Of a stretch of 64,000 nt of DNA, positions 30,024-38,734 are shown in pieces; the first letter of the stretch is position 1, and each line of letters begins with the position of its first letter. Origin of the DNA: Paracidovorax wautersii (GTDB taxonomy: Bacteria; Pseudomonadota; Gammaproteobacteria; Burkholderiales; Burkholderiaceae_C); contig NZ_JAVIZX010000001.1 in NCBI RefSeq assembly GCF_031453675.1, forward strand, positions 3,184,001 through 3,248,000. The letters are read 5' to 3'. A program made the translations under genes and the position numbers. The notes below the pieces were generated by a model, which was not told the origin of the DNA, did no database searches, and worked only from the letters and a program-made list of their open reading frames with translations.

Positions 30024-30263
30024 GGTGAGGGGCCTTCCAGGGCGTGCGTCTGGCGGGAGGGCCGGGGTGCCGGGCCTGCGGGCCCGGGGAGCGGGCCGTG
30101 GGTGCATTCTGCGGCAAGCCCCTGGCCCGCGGGCAGAATGTGGGCCCTTTGTTGATCCCGCTCGCCCGTGCGGGGACTGCCGGCCGGCCTGCGCGCGCAC
30201 GATCCCGTCGATCGTCGCGGGCGGCCGCTGCCGGCGACCGGACGGACGAGCGGCCCTTGGCCC

Positions 30264-31451
30264 ATGCACCCGCCTTCTCCCGTCGCTCCGCTGTCCTCCC
30301 CCGGCTCCGCCCTGGGCGGGCGCCTGCAGTCCATCGATGCCCTGCGCGGCCTAGTGATCCTGTTCATGCTGCTGGACCATGTGCGGGAGACCTTCTATCT
30401 TCACCACCAGGTCGGCGACCCGATGGATGTCGCGGCCACCGAGCCGGCCCTGTTCTTCAGCCGGCTGCTGGCCCATGTGTGTGCTCCGGTGTTCGTCTTC
30501 CTCACCGGGCTGTCGGCCTGCCTGTACGGCGCGAACAAGGTCGACCGCCGGGCCGCGGCCGCCACGTTCCTGGCCCAGCGCGGCCTGTTCCTGGTAGTGC
30601 TTGAGGTCACGCTGGTCAACTTTGCCTGGACCTTCCAGTTCCCGCCCCAGGTGCTGTACCTGCAGGTCATCTGGGTCATCGGCCTGAGCATGCTGGCGCT
30701 GTCGGCCCTGCTGTGGCTGCCCCGGCCGGTGCTGATCGTGCTGGGCCTGGCGCTGGTGGCCGGGCACAACCTGCTGGACGGGCTGCATTTCGATCCGGGC
30801 CACGCCATGCACATACCCTGGGCGGTGCTGCACGACCGCGGCTGGATCGCAGTGGGCGAGACGCTGCGGCTGCGCACCTCGTACCCGCTGCTGCCATGGA
30901 TCGGCGTGATCGCTCTGGGGTATGCCGCGGGGCCCTGGTTTGCGGGCAGTGCGGCGCCGGCACTGCGGCAACGCCGGTTGCTGGCCTGGGGCGTGGCATT
31001 GCTGGTGGGCTTTGCCTTGCTACGGGCCTTGAACGGCTACGGCGAAGCGCCCTGGGCAGCCGGCGCCACGCCGCTGCGCACGGTGATGGGCTTTCTGAAC
31101 GTCACCAAGTACCCGCCCTCGCTGCTGTTCCTGCTGCTGACGCTGGGCATCGGCCTGCTGGCGCTGTGGGTCTTCGAGCGGCGCCAGCCGGCGCGCTGGC
31201 TCGGCGTGCTGGCCGTTTTCGGGGCCGTGCCCATGTTCTTCTATCTGCTCCACCTGTACGTGCTGAAGCTGCTGTACCTGGCGGCAGCGGGTATCTGGGG
31301 CTTCAACCAGGGCCGCTACTTCGGCTTCGACGGCATGGGGGCCGTGTGGCTGTGCGCGGTGCTGCTGGCGTTGGCGCTGTATGGGCCGGTGCGTGCCTTC
31401 GGCCGCTTCAAGGCACGCCGCAAGGACATCGCCTGGCTCAAGTACCTGTGA
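30264..31451 (+). CDS. DUF1624 (heparan-alpha-glucosaminide N-acetyltransferase-like) membrane protein
   Basis: 395-residue integral membrane protein with about ten hydrophobic segments. The N-terminal LQSIDALRGLVILFMLLDHV with its conserved Asp, Arg and His is the signature of the acyltransferase-3/DUF1624 superfamily, and PVFVFLTGLSACLYG follows. These proteins are thought to transfer acyl groups across the membrane. The start at 30264 (MHPPSPVAPL) precedes this block by about 23 residues. It is not linked by overlap to the downstream MFS genes; the substrate is unknown. Confidence 0.88.
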   Translation: MHPPSPVAPLSSPGSALGGRLQSIDALRGLVILFMLLDHVRETFYLHHQVGDPMDVAATEPALFFSRLLAHVCAPVFVFLTGLSACLYGANKVDRRAAAATFLAQRGLFLVVLEVTLVNFAWTFQFPPQVLYLQVIWVIGLSMLALSALLWLPRPVLIVLGLALVAGHNLLDGLHFDPGHAMHIPWAVLHDRGWIAVGETLRLRTSYPLLPWIGVIALGYAAGPWFAGSAAPALRQRRLLAWGVALLVGFALLRALNGYGEAPWAAGATPLRTVMGFLNVTKYPPSLLFLLLTLGIGLLALWVFERRQPARWLGVLAVFGAVPMFFYLLHLYVLKLLYLAAAGIWGFNQGRYFGFDGMGAVWLCAVLLALALYGPVRAFGRFKARRKDIAWLKYL

Positions 31452-31539
31452 TGTGGAGGCAGCGCCGAGGGCCTCCGGACCGCCGCAGAGATCAACCCCA
31501 CGGCGGCAGACGCGTGCGCCGTGCACCACAATGGGGCCA

Positions 31540-32751
31540 ATGCAGTTGTCCCATTTTCTCCAGGCCGCGCTCGTGCTCGGCCTGCTTTCGGCCATTGGGC
31601 CCTTCGCCATCGACATGTACCTGCCGGCGCTGCCGGCCATCGGCGCCAGCCTGGGCGCCGACGTGGCCGCCGTGCAGTGGAGCCTGACGGCCTTTTTCCT
31701 CTCCCTGGGCGTGGGCCAGCTGTTCTACGGGCCCGTTTCCGACATGGTGGGCCGCAAGCCGCCGCTGTACTTCGGCCTGGCGTTGTTCACGCTGGCCAGC
31801 GTGGGCTGCGCGCTGGCTACGGATATCCACACCCTGGTGGCGCTGCGCTTCGTGCAGGGCCTGGGGGCGGCGGCCGGCATGGTGATTCCACGCGCCGTGG
31901 TGCGCGACATGCACACCGGCAACGAGGCCGCGCGTTTGATGTCGCTGCTCATGCTGGTGTTCAGCGTGTCGCCCCTGCTGGCGCCGCTGGCCGGCAGCGG
32001 GGTCATCGCGCTCACCGGCTGGCGCGGCGTGTTCTGGGCCGTGGCCGTGGCGGCGCTGGCCGGCCTGGTGCTGGTGCGCCAGGCGCTGCCCGAGACGCGC
32101 TTGCCCGCCGACCGGCTGGGCAGCGACCTGCGCAGTGCACTGGCCGGTTATGCCGTGCTGCTGCGCGATACGCACTTCCTGGGCCTGGTGTTCATCAGCG
32201 GCTGCTCGATCGGCGGCTTCTTTGTGTACCTGGCCAGCTCGCCCTTCGTGCTCATCAACCACTACGGCCTCACGCCGGTGCAGTACAGCCTGGCGTTCTC
32301 GGTGAACGCCGCAGCCTTCTTCGCCTCGGCCCAGTTCACGGCGCGGCTGGGGCGGCGTTTCGGGCTGGTGGCCGTGGTGAAGGCGGCCGTCAGCGCGGCG
32401 GCGGCCGTCATGCTGGCCCTGCTGGCGTATTACCTGTCGGGCGGCGACCGGCTGGCCGTGCTGCTGGGCCTGTATTTCGTGGCCAGCGGCTGCATGGGGC
32501 TGGTGATACCCACCACCTCCGTCCTGGCACTGGAAGAGCATGGCGCCATCGCCGGCACCGCCTCGGCGCTGCTGGGCACGCTGCAGATGCTGATCGGCGC
32601 GGTGGCCATGGGCCTGGTGGGCCTGTTCGCCACGGGCCAGCCGCTGCCCATGGTGGTGGGCATGGCCACCGGCGCGCTCATCGGCTTCGCCCTCACCTGG
32701 ATCACCCTGGGCGGCGCCCGCGCGCACCGCGTGGCGGGGCCGCAGGCATGA
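31540..32751 (+). CDS. Bcr/CflA-family multidrug MFS exporter
   Basis: 403-residue, 12-helix major facilitator. The start region QLSHFLQAALVLGLLSAIGP, then DMYLPALPAIGASLG, the motif-A-like GPVSDMVGRKPPLYFG and the motif-C-like LMLVFSVSPLLAPLAGSGVI match Bcr/CflA drug exporters (proton antiport). ATG at 31540 is chosen; an in-frame ATG at 31531 would add three residues. No good ribosome site is visible. The stop overlaps the next MFS gene by 4 bases, so two different drug exporters are translationally coupled. Confidence 0.92.
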   Translation: MQLSHFLQAALVLGLLSAIGPFAIDMYLPALPAIGASLGADVAAVQWSLTAFFLSLGVGQLFYGPVSDMVGRKPPLYFGLALFTLASVGCALATDIHTLVALRFVQGLGAAAGMVIPRAVVRDMHTGNEAARLMSLLMLVFSVSPLLAPLAGSGVIALTGWRGVFWAVAVAALAGLVLVRQALPETRLPADRLGSDLRSALAGYAVLLRDTHFLGLVFISGCSIGGFFVYLASSPFVLINHYGLTPVQYSLAFSVNAAAFFASAQFTARLGRRFGLVAVVKAAVSAAAAVMLALLAYYLSGGDRLAVLLGLYFVASGCMGLVIPTTSVLALEEHGAIAGTASALLGTLQMLIGAVAMGLVGLFATGQPLPMVVGMATGALIGFALTWITLGGARAHRVAGPQA

Positions 32752-34196
32752 GCGCCGCGGCCCCGCTGCCGGGCGCCCCGGCCGGCACCGGCGCGCCCGT
32801 GCTGCACGACGGCCTGCCGGTGCCCGCGCGCCACCGGGCCATGCTGGTCATCATCCTCGGCATCACCCTGGCCGTGCTGGACAGCAGCATCGTCAACCTG
32901 GCGCTGCCAGCGATCGGGCGCGAGCTGGGTGCCGGCGCGGCGCAGTCCATCTGGGTGGTCAATGCCTACCAGATCGCCACGCTGGTGCTGCTGCTGCCCC
33001 TGGCCGCGCTGGGCGACCGCTACGGCTATCGGCGCGTGTACCTGCTGGGCATGGTGCTGTTCGCGGCGGCCTCGGTGGCGGCCATGCTGGCGACCTCGCT
33101 GCCGGTACTGATCGCGGCGCGGGCGCTGCAGGGCATGGGCGCGGCGGGCCTCATGAGCGTGAACGCGGCGCTGGTGCGGCTCATCTACCCGCGGGCGGCG
33201 CTCGGGCGCGGCATGGCCATCAACTCGCTGGTGGTGGCCACCGCGTCGATGGCCGGGCCGTCGGTGGCGGCGGGCATCCTGTCGGTGGCGTCGTGGCACT
33301 GGCTGTTCGCCATCAACCTGCCGCTGGGGCTGCTCACGCTGTGGCTGGGCCGCCAGGCGTTGCCGGGCAATCCGGTCAAGGCGCACGACACGCCACGCTT
33401 CTCGTTCATCGACGTGGCGCTGAACATCGCCATGTTCACGCTGATCTTCATCGGTGGCGAGCAGCTCGGCGTGCGCGGCGATGCCGGGGCGCAAGGCGTG
33501 CCCACCACCCCCTGGCTGGGCTGGGCGCTGCTGGCGGCGGGGCTGGTGGTGGGTGCGGTGTACCTGCGTCGGCAGTGGCCGCTGGCGGCGCCGCTCTTCC
33601 CGGTGGATCTGCTGCGCATTCCCGTGTTCGCGCTGTCCATGGCCTCTTCGGTCAGCGCCTTCAGCGCGCAGATGCTGGCCTTCTTGGCGCTGCCCTTCCT
33701 GCTGCTGGAGGTGCACGGCCGCTCGCACCTGGAGGCGGGCCTGCTGATCACCGCCTGGCCGTTGGCTATCGTGATCGTGGCGCCCATCGCCGGGCGGCTC
33801 ATCGGGCGCTTCCAGGACGGCTGGCTGGGCGGGGTGGGCATGGGCCTGTTCGCCTGCGGCCTGCTGGCGCTGGCCCTGATGCCCACGCAGGCCGCCACGG
33901 CGGACGTGGTGTGGCGCATGGCGCTGTGCGGCGTGGGCTTTGCGCTGTTCCAGTCGCCCAACAACCACACCATCGTGACCTCGGCGCCCCTGCACCGCAG
34001 CGGCGCGGCCAGCGGCATGCTGGGCACCGCGCGCCTGACCGGGCAGACGTTGGGCGCGGTGGTGCTGGCAGGCATCTTCGCCGTGTGGACGGAGCACGAC
34101 GGCCGGGGCGAATCGATCGCGCTGATGCTGGCGGCCGGCTGCGCCGTGCTGGGCGGCGTGTGCAGCACGCTGCGCGTGCGCCAGCCGCACGGCTGA
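32748..34196 (+). CDS. DHA2-family (EmrB/QacA-like) MFS transporter
   Basis: 482-residue, 14-helix exporter. The first helix contains LDSSIVNLALPAIGRELG (motif D1 of the 14-helix family). Motif A reads LAALGDRYGYRRVYLLG, followed by GMGAAGLMSVNAALVRLIYP and the motif-C-like MAGPSVAAGILS. Proton-driven export of drugs or metabolites is expected. Its start overlaps the stop of the Bcr/CflA gene (ATGA). No EmrA-type membrane fusion protein is nearby, so it probably works alone across the inner membrane. Confidence 0.92.
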   Translation: MSAAAPLPGAPAGTGAPVLHDGLPVPARHRAMLVIILGITLAVLDSSIVNLALPAIGRELGAGAAQSIWVVNAYQIATLVLLLPLAALGDRYGYRRVYLLGMVLFAAASVAAMLATSLPVLIAARALQGMGAAGLMSVNAALVRLIYPRAALGRGMAINSLVVATASMAGPSVAAGILSVASWHWLFAINLPLGLLTLWLGRQALPGNPVKAHDTPRFSFIDVALNIAMFTLIFIGGEQLGVRGDAGAQGVPTTPWLGWALLAAGLVVGAVYLRRQWPLAAPLFPVDLLRIPVFALSMASSVSAFSAQMLAFLALPFLLLEVHGRSHLEAGLLITAWPLAIVIVAPIAGRLIGRFQDGWLGGVGMGLFACGLLALALMPTQAATADVVWRMALCGVGFALFQSPNNHTIVTSAPLHRSGAASGMLGTARLTGQTLGAVVLAGIFAVWTEHDGRGESIALMLAAGCAVLGGVCSTLRVRQPHG

Positions 34197-34215
34197 AAGA
34201 GCAAAGGGCGGCCGC

Positions 34216-34234
34216 GCAGGCCAGGTGGGCCTGC
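34216..34234. terminator. Hairpin between convergent genes
   Basis: GCAGGCC (34216-34222) and GGCCTGC (34228-34234) form a perfect 7-bp stem with loop AGGTG in the 45-base gap between the MFS gene and the GAF-EAL gene. It has no T-run, so termination is only a possibility. Confidence 0.35.
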
Positions 34235-34241
34235 TGCGACG

Positions 34242-35480
34242 TCAATGCATCGCGCAGCGGCGGGCGTCGTCGAAGGGCATGGGGCGGCCCAGCAGGTAGC
34301 CCTGCAGATGATCGACGCCCAGGTCGCCCAGCGTGCGGGCCTCGTCCTCGGTTTCCACGCCTTCGGCGGTGATGCCGCTGCCGATGTCGTGCGCGAAGAG
34401 GATCAGGCCGCGCGCCAGTGCGCGGCGGCTGGGGTCGGCGTCGATGCCCCGGGTGATGCTCATGTCCAGCTTGATCACGTCCGGCTGCAGGTTCAGGATG
34501 TGCCGCATGCTGGCGTAGCCGGCGCCCGCATCGTCGATGGCCAGGCGCGCACCGCGGTCGCGCAGCGGCTGCAGCGTGGCCGCGAGGGTGGTGTAGTTGT
34601 CCACGGTGGCGTGTTCGGTGATCTCCACCACGATGCGCGACAGGTCGGCGAACTCCAGGGTGCGGGCCAGGCTGCCGTCGAGCACCGCCGCCGGCGAGCA
34701 GTTGATGCTGAGCGACAGGTGCGGTGCGAAGGCCGGCAGCATCTCCAGCGCCTTGTGCAGGGCATGCAACTCCAGCTCGGTGCCCAGCCCGGCCCCGGCC
34801 GCAGCGTCAAACCAGACGTTCGGCGGGCGCCGCGGCTCCAGGTCGAAGGTGGACAGGCATTCGAAGCCCTCCAGCCGCTGCGGGCGCAGCGCGTAGATGG
34901 GCTGGTAGACGATGCGCGGCGCCCCGCTGTCCATGGCGTGCCGGATGCGCGCGACCGTTTCCCTTTGCACGCGCTGAGCGGCGTGCTGCTCGTCGATGCG
35001 GTCGGCGATCACGTCGGCGAAGGCGCGCATCAGCTGCATGTCGCGCTCGCCCAGGCTGGGGTCGGGCTGGTGGCGAAAGCAGCATAGCGTGCCGTGGACC
35101 ACGCCGGTGCTGAGCACGATGGGCACGCTCAGGTGCGCGCCGATGGGGATGGCCGCCGTGGCGGGGATGGCCTGCGCGGCCGGCAGGGCGGAGGTGTCCG
35201 GAATGCACTGCGGCAGCTCCCCGCGCACCACCTTCAGGCAGTAGCCCTCCTGCAGCGAAAGGCTGCCGCCGCGCTGGACGGGCGATGCAGGGTTGTCGGC
35301 ATCCGCATGGTCGAACAGGCGGTCCTGCGCGCGGAAGCGGGAGATGAACGCCACGTCCATGCCCAGGTGCTTGCGCACCGTGTGCAGCATGCGGTCGATG
35401 CCGACCAGGCCCACGCTCTCGGCAATGACGGTGGACACGGGATTCGGACGGGCATCGAAGAGGCTGGGCGGGTGGCGCAT
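34242..35480 (-). CDS. GAF-EAL protein, probable c-di-GMP phosphodiesterase
   Basis: 412-residue protein with an N-terminal GAF sensor (about 20-170; HLGMDVAFISRFRAQDRLFD, IGAHLSVPIVLSTGVVHGTL) and a C-terminal EAL domain (about 180-405). The signature is altered: ECL (207-209) instead of EAL, and DDAGAGYAS instead of DDFGTGYSS. The catalytic acids and base appear to be kept: Asn in SINCSP, VVEITEHA, the AIDDAG aspartates, VIKLDMS and TAEGVET. Activity is therefore likely but not certain. The GAF domain suggests regulation by a small ligand or redox/light signal. The gene faces the MFS pair convergently. Confidence 0.88.
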   Translation of the reverse strand: MRHPPSLFDARPNPVSTVIAESVGLVGIDRMLHTVRKHLGMDVAFISRFRAQDRLFDHADADNPASPVQRGGSLSLQEGYCLKVVRGELPQCIPDTSALPAAQAIPATAAIPIGAHLSVPIVLSTGVVHGTLCCFRHQPDPSLGERDMQLMRAFADVIADRIDEQHAAQRVQRETVARIRHAMDSGAPRIVYQPIYALRPQRLEGFECLSTFDLEPRRPPNVWFDAAAGAGLGTELELHALHKALEMLPAFAPHLSLSINCSPAAVLDGSLARTLEFADLSRIVVEITEHATVDNYTTLAATLQPLRDRGARLAIDDAGAGYASMRHILNLQPDVIKLDMSITRGIDADPSRRALARGLILFAHDIGSGITAEGVETEDEARTLGDLGVDHLQGYLLGRPMPFDDARRCAMH

Positions 35481-35621
35481 GGAGGGGCTTTCCTGCAGGT
35501 GGAACAGCTCCGGTGTACTGGAAAAAGCAGCGCCGCGATAGCGGAGGCCAGCGCGTTTTGCTCGCCTGGATGCAGCGTTGTGGCGCGGGCTCTACGCACG
35601 TACCGTGGGCCTGTCGCAAGC

Positions 35622-35688
35622 CTTTAAAGCCAAAATGGCCGCAAGCGCTTGATAGATAAGCGCATATCGCTATCAATATAATAGCTAT
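35622..35688 (-). repeat. Short repeat family 3, copy E, supplying a stop codon
   Basis: Plus-strand order TTTAAAGCCAAAATGGCC, GCAAGCGCTTGAT, ATAAGCGCATATCGCTATCA, then ATAATAGCTAT. On the minus strand its ATAGCTAT start contains the TAG stop codon (35687-35685) of the DUF72 gene. It is one of the best-preserved copies. Confidence 0.82.
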
Positions 35689-36770
35689 GGGCCGTTGCCC
35701 AGGCGTCCGGCGATCTCTTGCGCCAGGGTGCGTACGGTGAGCGGTGCGCAGCCTTCGGCGTGGTTGCTGATGGTCACGTACGCCCGCTGGCCCCGGCCGG
35801 TGATGCCGGCAATGGCCTGCGCCAGCGCCGCGTGCAGCGCGGGCTCGGGGTGGTGGATGCGGTCATAGGGGCCGTAGAGCTTCTCGGCTTCTTCATAACC
35901 ATAGGGGCCGTGCACGGGATGCAGGTTCCAGCGGCACACCAGCGGACCCGGCCACAGAAGGCGCAGCAAGCGGAGCTGGTCGGCCAGGGGCGGCATCTTG
36001 GCATGCAGCCCGACGCAGTAGGTGGCGCCCGCCGAGCGCAGCACTTCGGCCAACCGCGGCATCACTGCCGGGGCCAGCCATTCGGGATCGCGCACTTCCA
36101 CTGCGACAACGCCGTCCGGCGCGGTGGGCGCCAGCGCGGGCAGGGCCTGCAACATGGCGTGCAGCCGGTCGAGCACGGCATCGATACGCTGAAGCTGCGG
36201 CCAGGGCAGGGGACTGAGCTGGAACACCAGTGCTCCGGTCAGCGGGCCCAGGCCCTCCAGCGCCGGCTGCACGAACTCCTGCACCGCCAGCTGCGGGCTG
36301 AGGAACGCCGGATTGGGCTCGCGGCCCCGGCCGTCCTCGCTGCGCACCAGCGCATCGGTCACCAGGCTGGGCGCCTTGACCACGAAGCGGAAGTCCGGCG
36401 GCACCTGGGCCGCGTAGCGCAGGTAGTCGCTCACCGTGAGCGGGCGGTAGAAGCTGCGGTCGATGCTCACCGTGCGCAGCAACGGGTGCTGCGCATAGAC
36501 GGGCAGGCCCTTCTTGGCCAGGGTCTGCTCGGAATGCGCGCCTTCCCAGACCAGCCCCTGCCAGCCGGGGTAGCTCCACGAGGAAGTTCCCAGTCGCAGC
36601 TGCGGAGGCAGGCGGGCCGCCAAGGCGTGCAGCTCCGCATCCCATGCGGCGGGGTGCACGCCGGTGCGCCGCGCGGGCGCCGCCGTGCCGGGCGGCGGAG
36701 CCAGGGCGGAATCGGGCGGTGGCGGTGGCGTGGGCGTATCGGGCGGGGCGCCGAACAGGTCGTCTTGCAT
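35685..36770 (-). CDS. DUF72 family protein
   Basis: 361-residue soluble protein of the widespread DUF72 (YecE) family, a TIM-barrel-like fold of unknown activity. Typical blocks are LRLGTSSWSYPGWQGLVW near the start of the domain, TVSIDRSFYRPLT, FRFVVKAPS, VAVEVRDPEW and ITISNH-like VTISNHAEG. The first 65 residues are a Pro/Ala-rich segment (PPPPPDSALAPPPG) that most relatives lack. The start at 36770 (MQDDLFGAPPD) is the first sensible ATG. The stop TAG lies within a family 3 repeat. Divergent from the DUF4832 lipoprotein gene. Confidence 0.88.
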   Translation of the reverse strand: MQDDLFGAPPDTPTPPPPPDSALAPPPGTAAPARRTGVHPAAWDAELHALAARLPPQLRLGTSSWSYPGWQGLVWEGAHSEQTLAKKGLPVYAQHPLLRTVSIDRSFYRPLTVSDYLRYAAQVPPDFRFVVKAPSLVTDALVRSEDGRGREPNPAFLSPQLAVQEFVQPALEGLGPLTGALVFQLSPLPWPQLQRIDAVLDRLHAMLQALPALAPTAPDGVVAVEVRDPEWLAPAVMPRLAEVLRSAGATYCVGLHAKMPPLADQLRLLRLLWPGPLVCRWNLHPVHGPYGYEEAEKLYGPYDRIHHPEPALHAALAQAIAGITGRGQRAYVTISNHAEGCAPLTVRTLAQEIAGRLGNGP

Positions 36771-36962
36771 GCCGGTGGCGGGGAGGGGGCGTTGCGAACA
36801 GCGAAAGAGAACCGGCACCATTATCCCGGCCCGGTGCGGCCATGAAGGGCCGGCTGGCCGACAGACTGCGGCGCCACGCGGCGCTCCGGCGCGTACCGGT
36901 GCGACGCGGCGGCAGCGCAGAGGCGGCAGAATCCGGTTCCCGATCGCTCACAGCCCGCCACC

Positions 36963-38516
36963 ATGCCCCGCTCCCACCCACGCCTTCGATCCTTGACCTG
37001 GCCCACCGCCTCCACCGCCTGGCGCGCGCGGACCGCGGCGTGCGCGGCTGCGCTGCTGGTGGCGGCCTGCGGGGGCGGCAGCAGCGGCGCGGCGGAAGGC
37101 GTCGCCAAGACGGAGGAGGCCGGCGATGCGGCGGGCGTTGCTGCGGCGGCCCCCCTGGCGGGTGCCACCCCCGTGACGGCGGCCGCTACGGCTGCCGGCA
37201 CCGTGGTGGCCCGGTTCACGCCGAGCGACGCGGACTGGCCGAACCCTGAGCGCGGCTTCTACCGCTGGTCATGGACGAAGCTCAACGCGCTCAGTGCCAG
37301 CGACATGCAGGACGCCTACGAGCAAGGCTACCGGCTGCTCTACACGCCGCTGGACCTGTCCTCCTACCGCTCGCGCGAACTGCCGGCCAGCTTGTTGACG
37401 CGGCTCGATACGTCCTTTGCCCGGGCGCGTGCGGCCGGGGTCAAGCTGATCGTGCGCGCGTCGTACAACTACCCCGAATCCGAGACGGAGTACCGCAACG
37501 TCAAGGACGCCCCGCTGTCCCGCGTGCTGGGCCATATCGCACAACTCAAGCCGGTTCTGCAGCGCAACGCCGATGTGATCGCCTTCGTGCAGGCCGGCTT
37601 CATCGGCGCCTGGGGGGAATGGCATACCTCGTCCAACCAGCTCACCACGCCCGCCAACCGCACCCAGGTGCGCGATGCGCTGCTGGACGCCGTGCCCGCC
37701 AGCCGCTTCGTGCAGCTGCGCACGCCCGCGTACGTGATGGACTGGGCGCCCACCCTGCCGACGCTCGCGGCGGTGCTGGGCGGCGCTTATCGCATGGGCG
37801 TGCACAACGACTGCTTCCTGGCCAGCACGACCGACGTGGGCACCTACGACGAGAACGCCGGCCGCCGCGCCACCCAGCGCGACTATGTGGACCGTCTGGG
37901 TGACCTCGCCCCCTTCGGTGGCGAGACCTGCGACCCGGCCGACGAGGACCAGCCGACGCCGCGCACCACCTGCCCGGACATCCTGGCCGAAGGCGCGCGC
38001 TACAACCTGACCTATCTGAATGACGAGTACTACCGCGACCTGTTCCACACGCAGTGGGAAAAGGGGGGCTGCATGGCCGAGGTGCGTCGACGCATGGGTT
38101 ATCGGCTGGAGTGGGTGCAGGCCGAGCATGCCGACGCCGTCGGGCGCGGCGAAGTCTTAGCCGTGGCGCTGACGGTGCGCAACACGGGCTGGGCCCGCCT
38201 CTTCAATCCGCGCGCAATGCAATTGGTGCTGCGGGACGGAGCGGGAGCCGTGCACCGCCTGCCCGCCAGCGGTGCCGACCCGCGCACGTGGGCCGCCGGT
38301 TCCGAGACCGCAGAGACCGTGCGCAGCACCGTTCCGGCGGACTTGCCTGCGGGCACCTACGAGGTATTGCTGGCCTTGCCGGACGGCGATGCCCGCCTGG
38401 CCGCAGATGCACGCTTTGCCGTGCGCCCGGCCAACGCGGACGCCCCGGCCGCGGGCCAACGCTGGGATGCCGCGCTGGGCGCTTTCGCGCTGGGCACACG
38501 GGTGCTGGTGCGCTAA
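36963..38516 (+). CDS. DUF4874/DUF4832 lipoprotein, possible glycoside-hydrolase-like
   Basis: 517-residue protein with a lipoprotein signal (LLVAACGGG lipobox, Cys near residue 37) and an Ala/Gly-rich linker. From about residue 80 comes a DUF4874 barrel-like domain (NPERGFYRWSW, GVKLIVRASYNYPESE, FVQAGFIGAWGEWHTSSNQ) and then DUF4832 (LNDEYYRDLFHTQWEKGGC, LEWVQAEH, VRNTGWARLFNPRAMQLVL). The GxWGEWH segment resembles catalytic motifs of (beta/alpha)8 glycosidases, but activity has not been shown for this family to my knowledge. It is probably anchored to the outer or inner membrane facing the periplasm or surface. Confidence 0.82.
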   Translation: MPRSHPRLRSLTWPTASTAWRARTAACAAALLVAACGGGSSGAAEGVAKTEEAGDAAGVAAAAPLAGATPVTAAATAAGTVVARFTPSDADWPNPERGFYRWSWTKLNALSASDMQDAYEQGYRLLYTPLDLSSYRSRELPASLLTRLDTSFARARAAGVKLIVRASYNYPESETEYRNVKDAPLSRVLGHIAQLKPVLQRNADVIAFVQAGFIGAWGEWHTSSNQLTTPANRTQVRDALLDAVPASRFVQLRTPAYVMDWAPTLPTLAAVLGGAYRMGVHNDCFLASTTDVGTYDENAGRRATQRDYVDRLGDLAPFGGETCDPADEDQPTPRTTCPDILAEGARYNLTYLNDEYYRDLFHTQWEKGGCMAEVRRRMGYRLEWVQAEHADAVGRGEVLAVALTVRNTGWARLFNPRAMQLVLRDGAGAVHRLPASGADPRTWAAGSETAETVRSTVPADLPAGTYEVLLALPDGDARLAADARFAVRPANADAPAAGQRWDAALGAFALGTRVLVR

Positions 38517-38577
38517 CTGGTTTCGGCACGCATCGGGCGGCAACTGCGGGCGGTTGAAGGGAAGGGCTCTAACGCAA

Positions 38578-38613
38578 ACACCCCGGAGATCGCCGTAGCG
38601 ATCGCCGGGGTGT
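38578..38613. terminator. Strong hairpin downstream of the DUF4832 gene
   Basis: ACACCCCGG-A-GATCGC pairs with GCGATC-G-CCGGGGTGT around CGTA, 15 paired bases with one mismatch. It lies between convergent lipoprotein genes and probably terminates both. There is no T-run. A smaller hairpin GAGCCT-CTCT-AGGCTC follows at 38666-38681, nearer the end of the minus-strand gene. Confidence 0.5.
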
Positions 38614-38734
38614 GACTATGCGGGCCGTCCGATGCCGCGGAGGCACACGGGAAGCAATAGCTACAGAGCCTCTCTAGGCTCCGCACCTGCACAGCGTGGT
38701 GCGGCCGGTGAGGGCCGCGCCGGGCATGGCTGCC

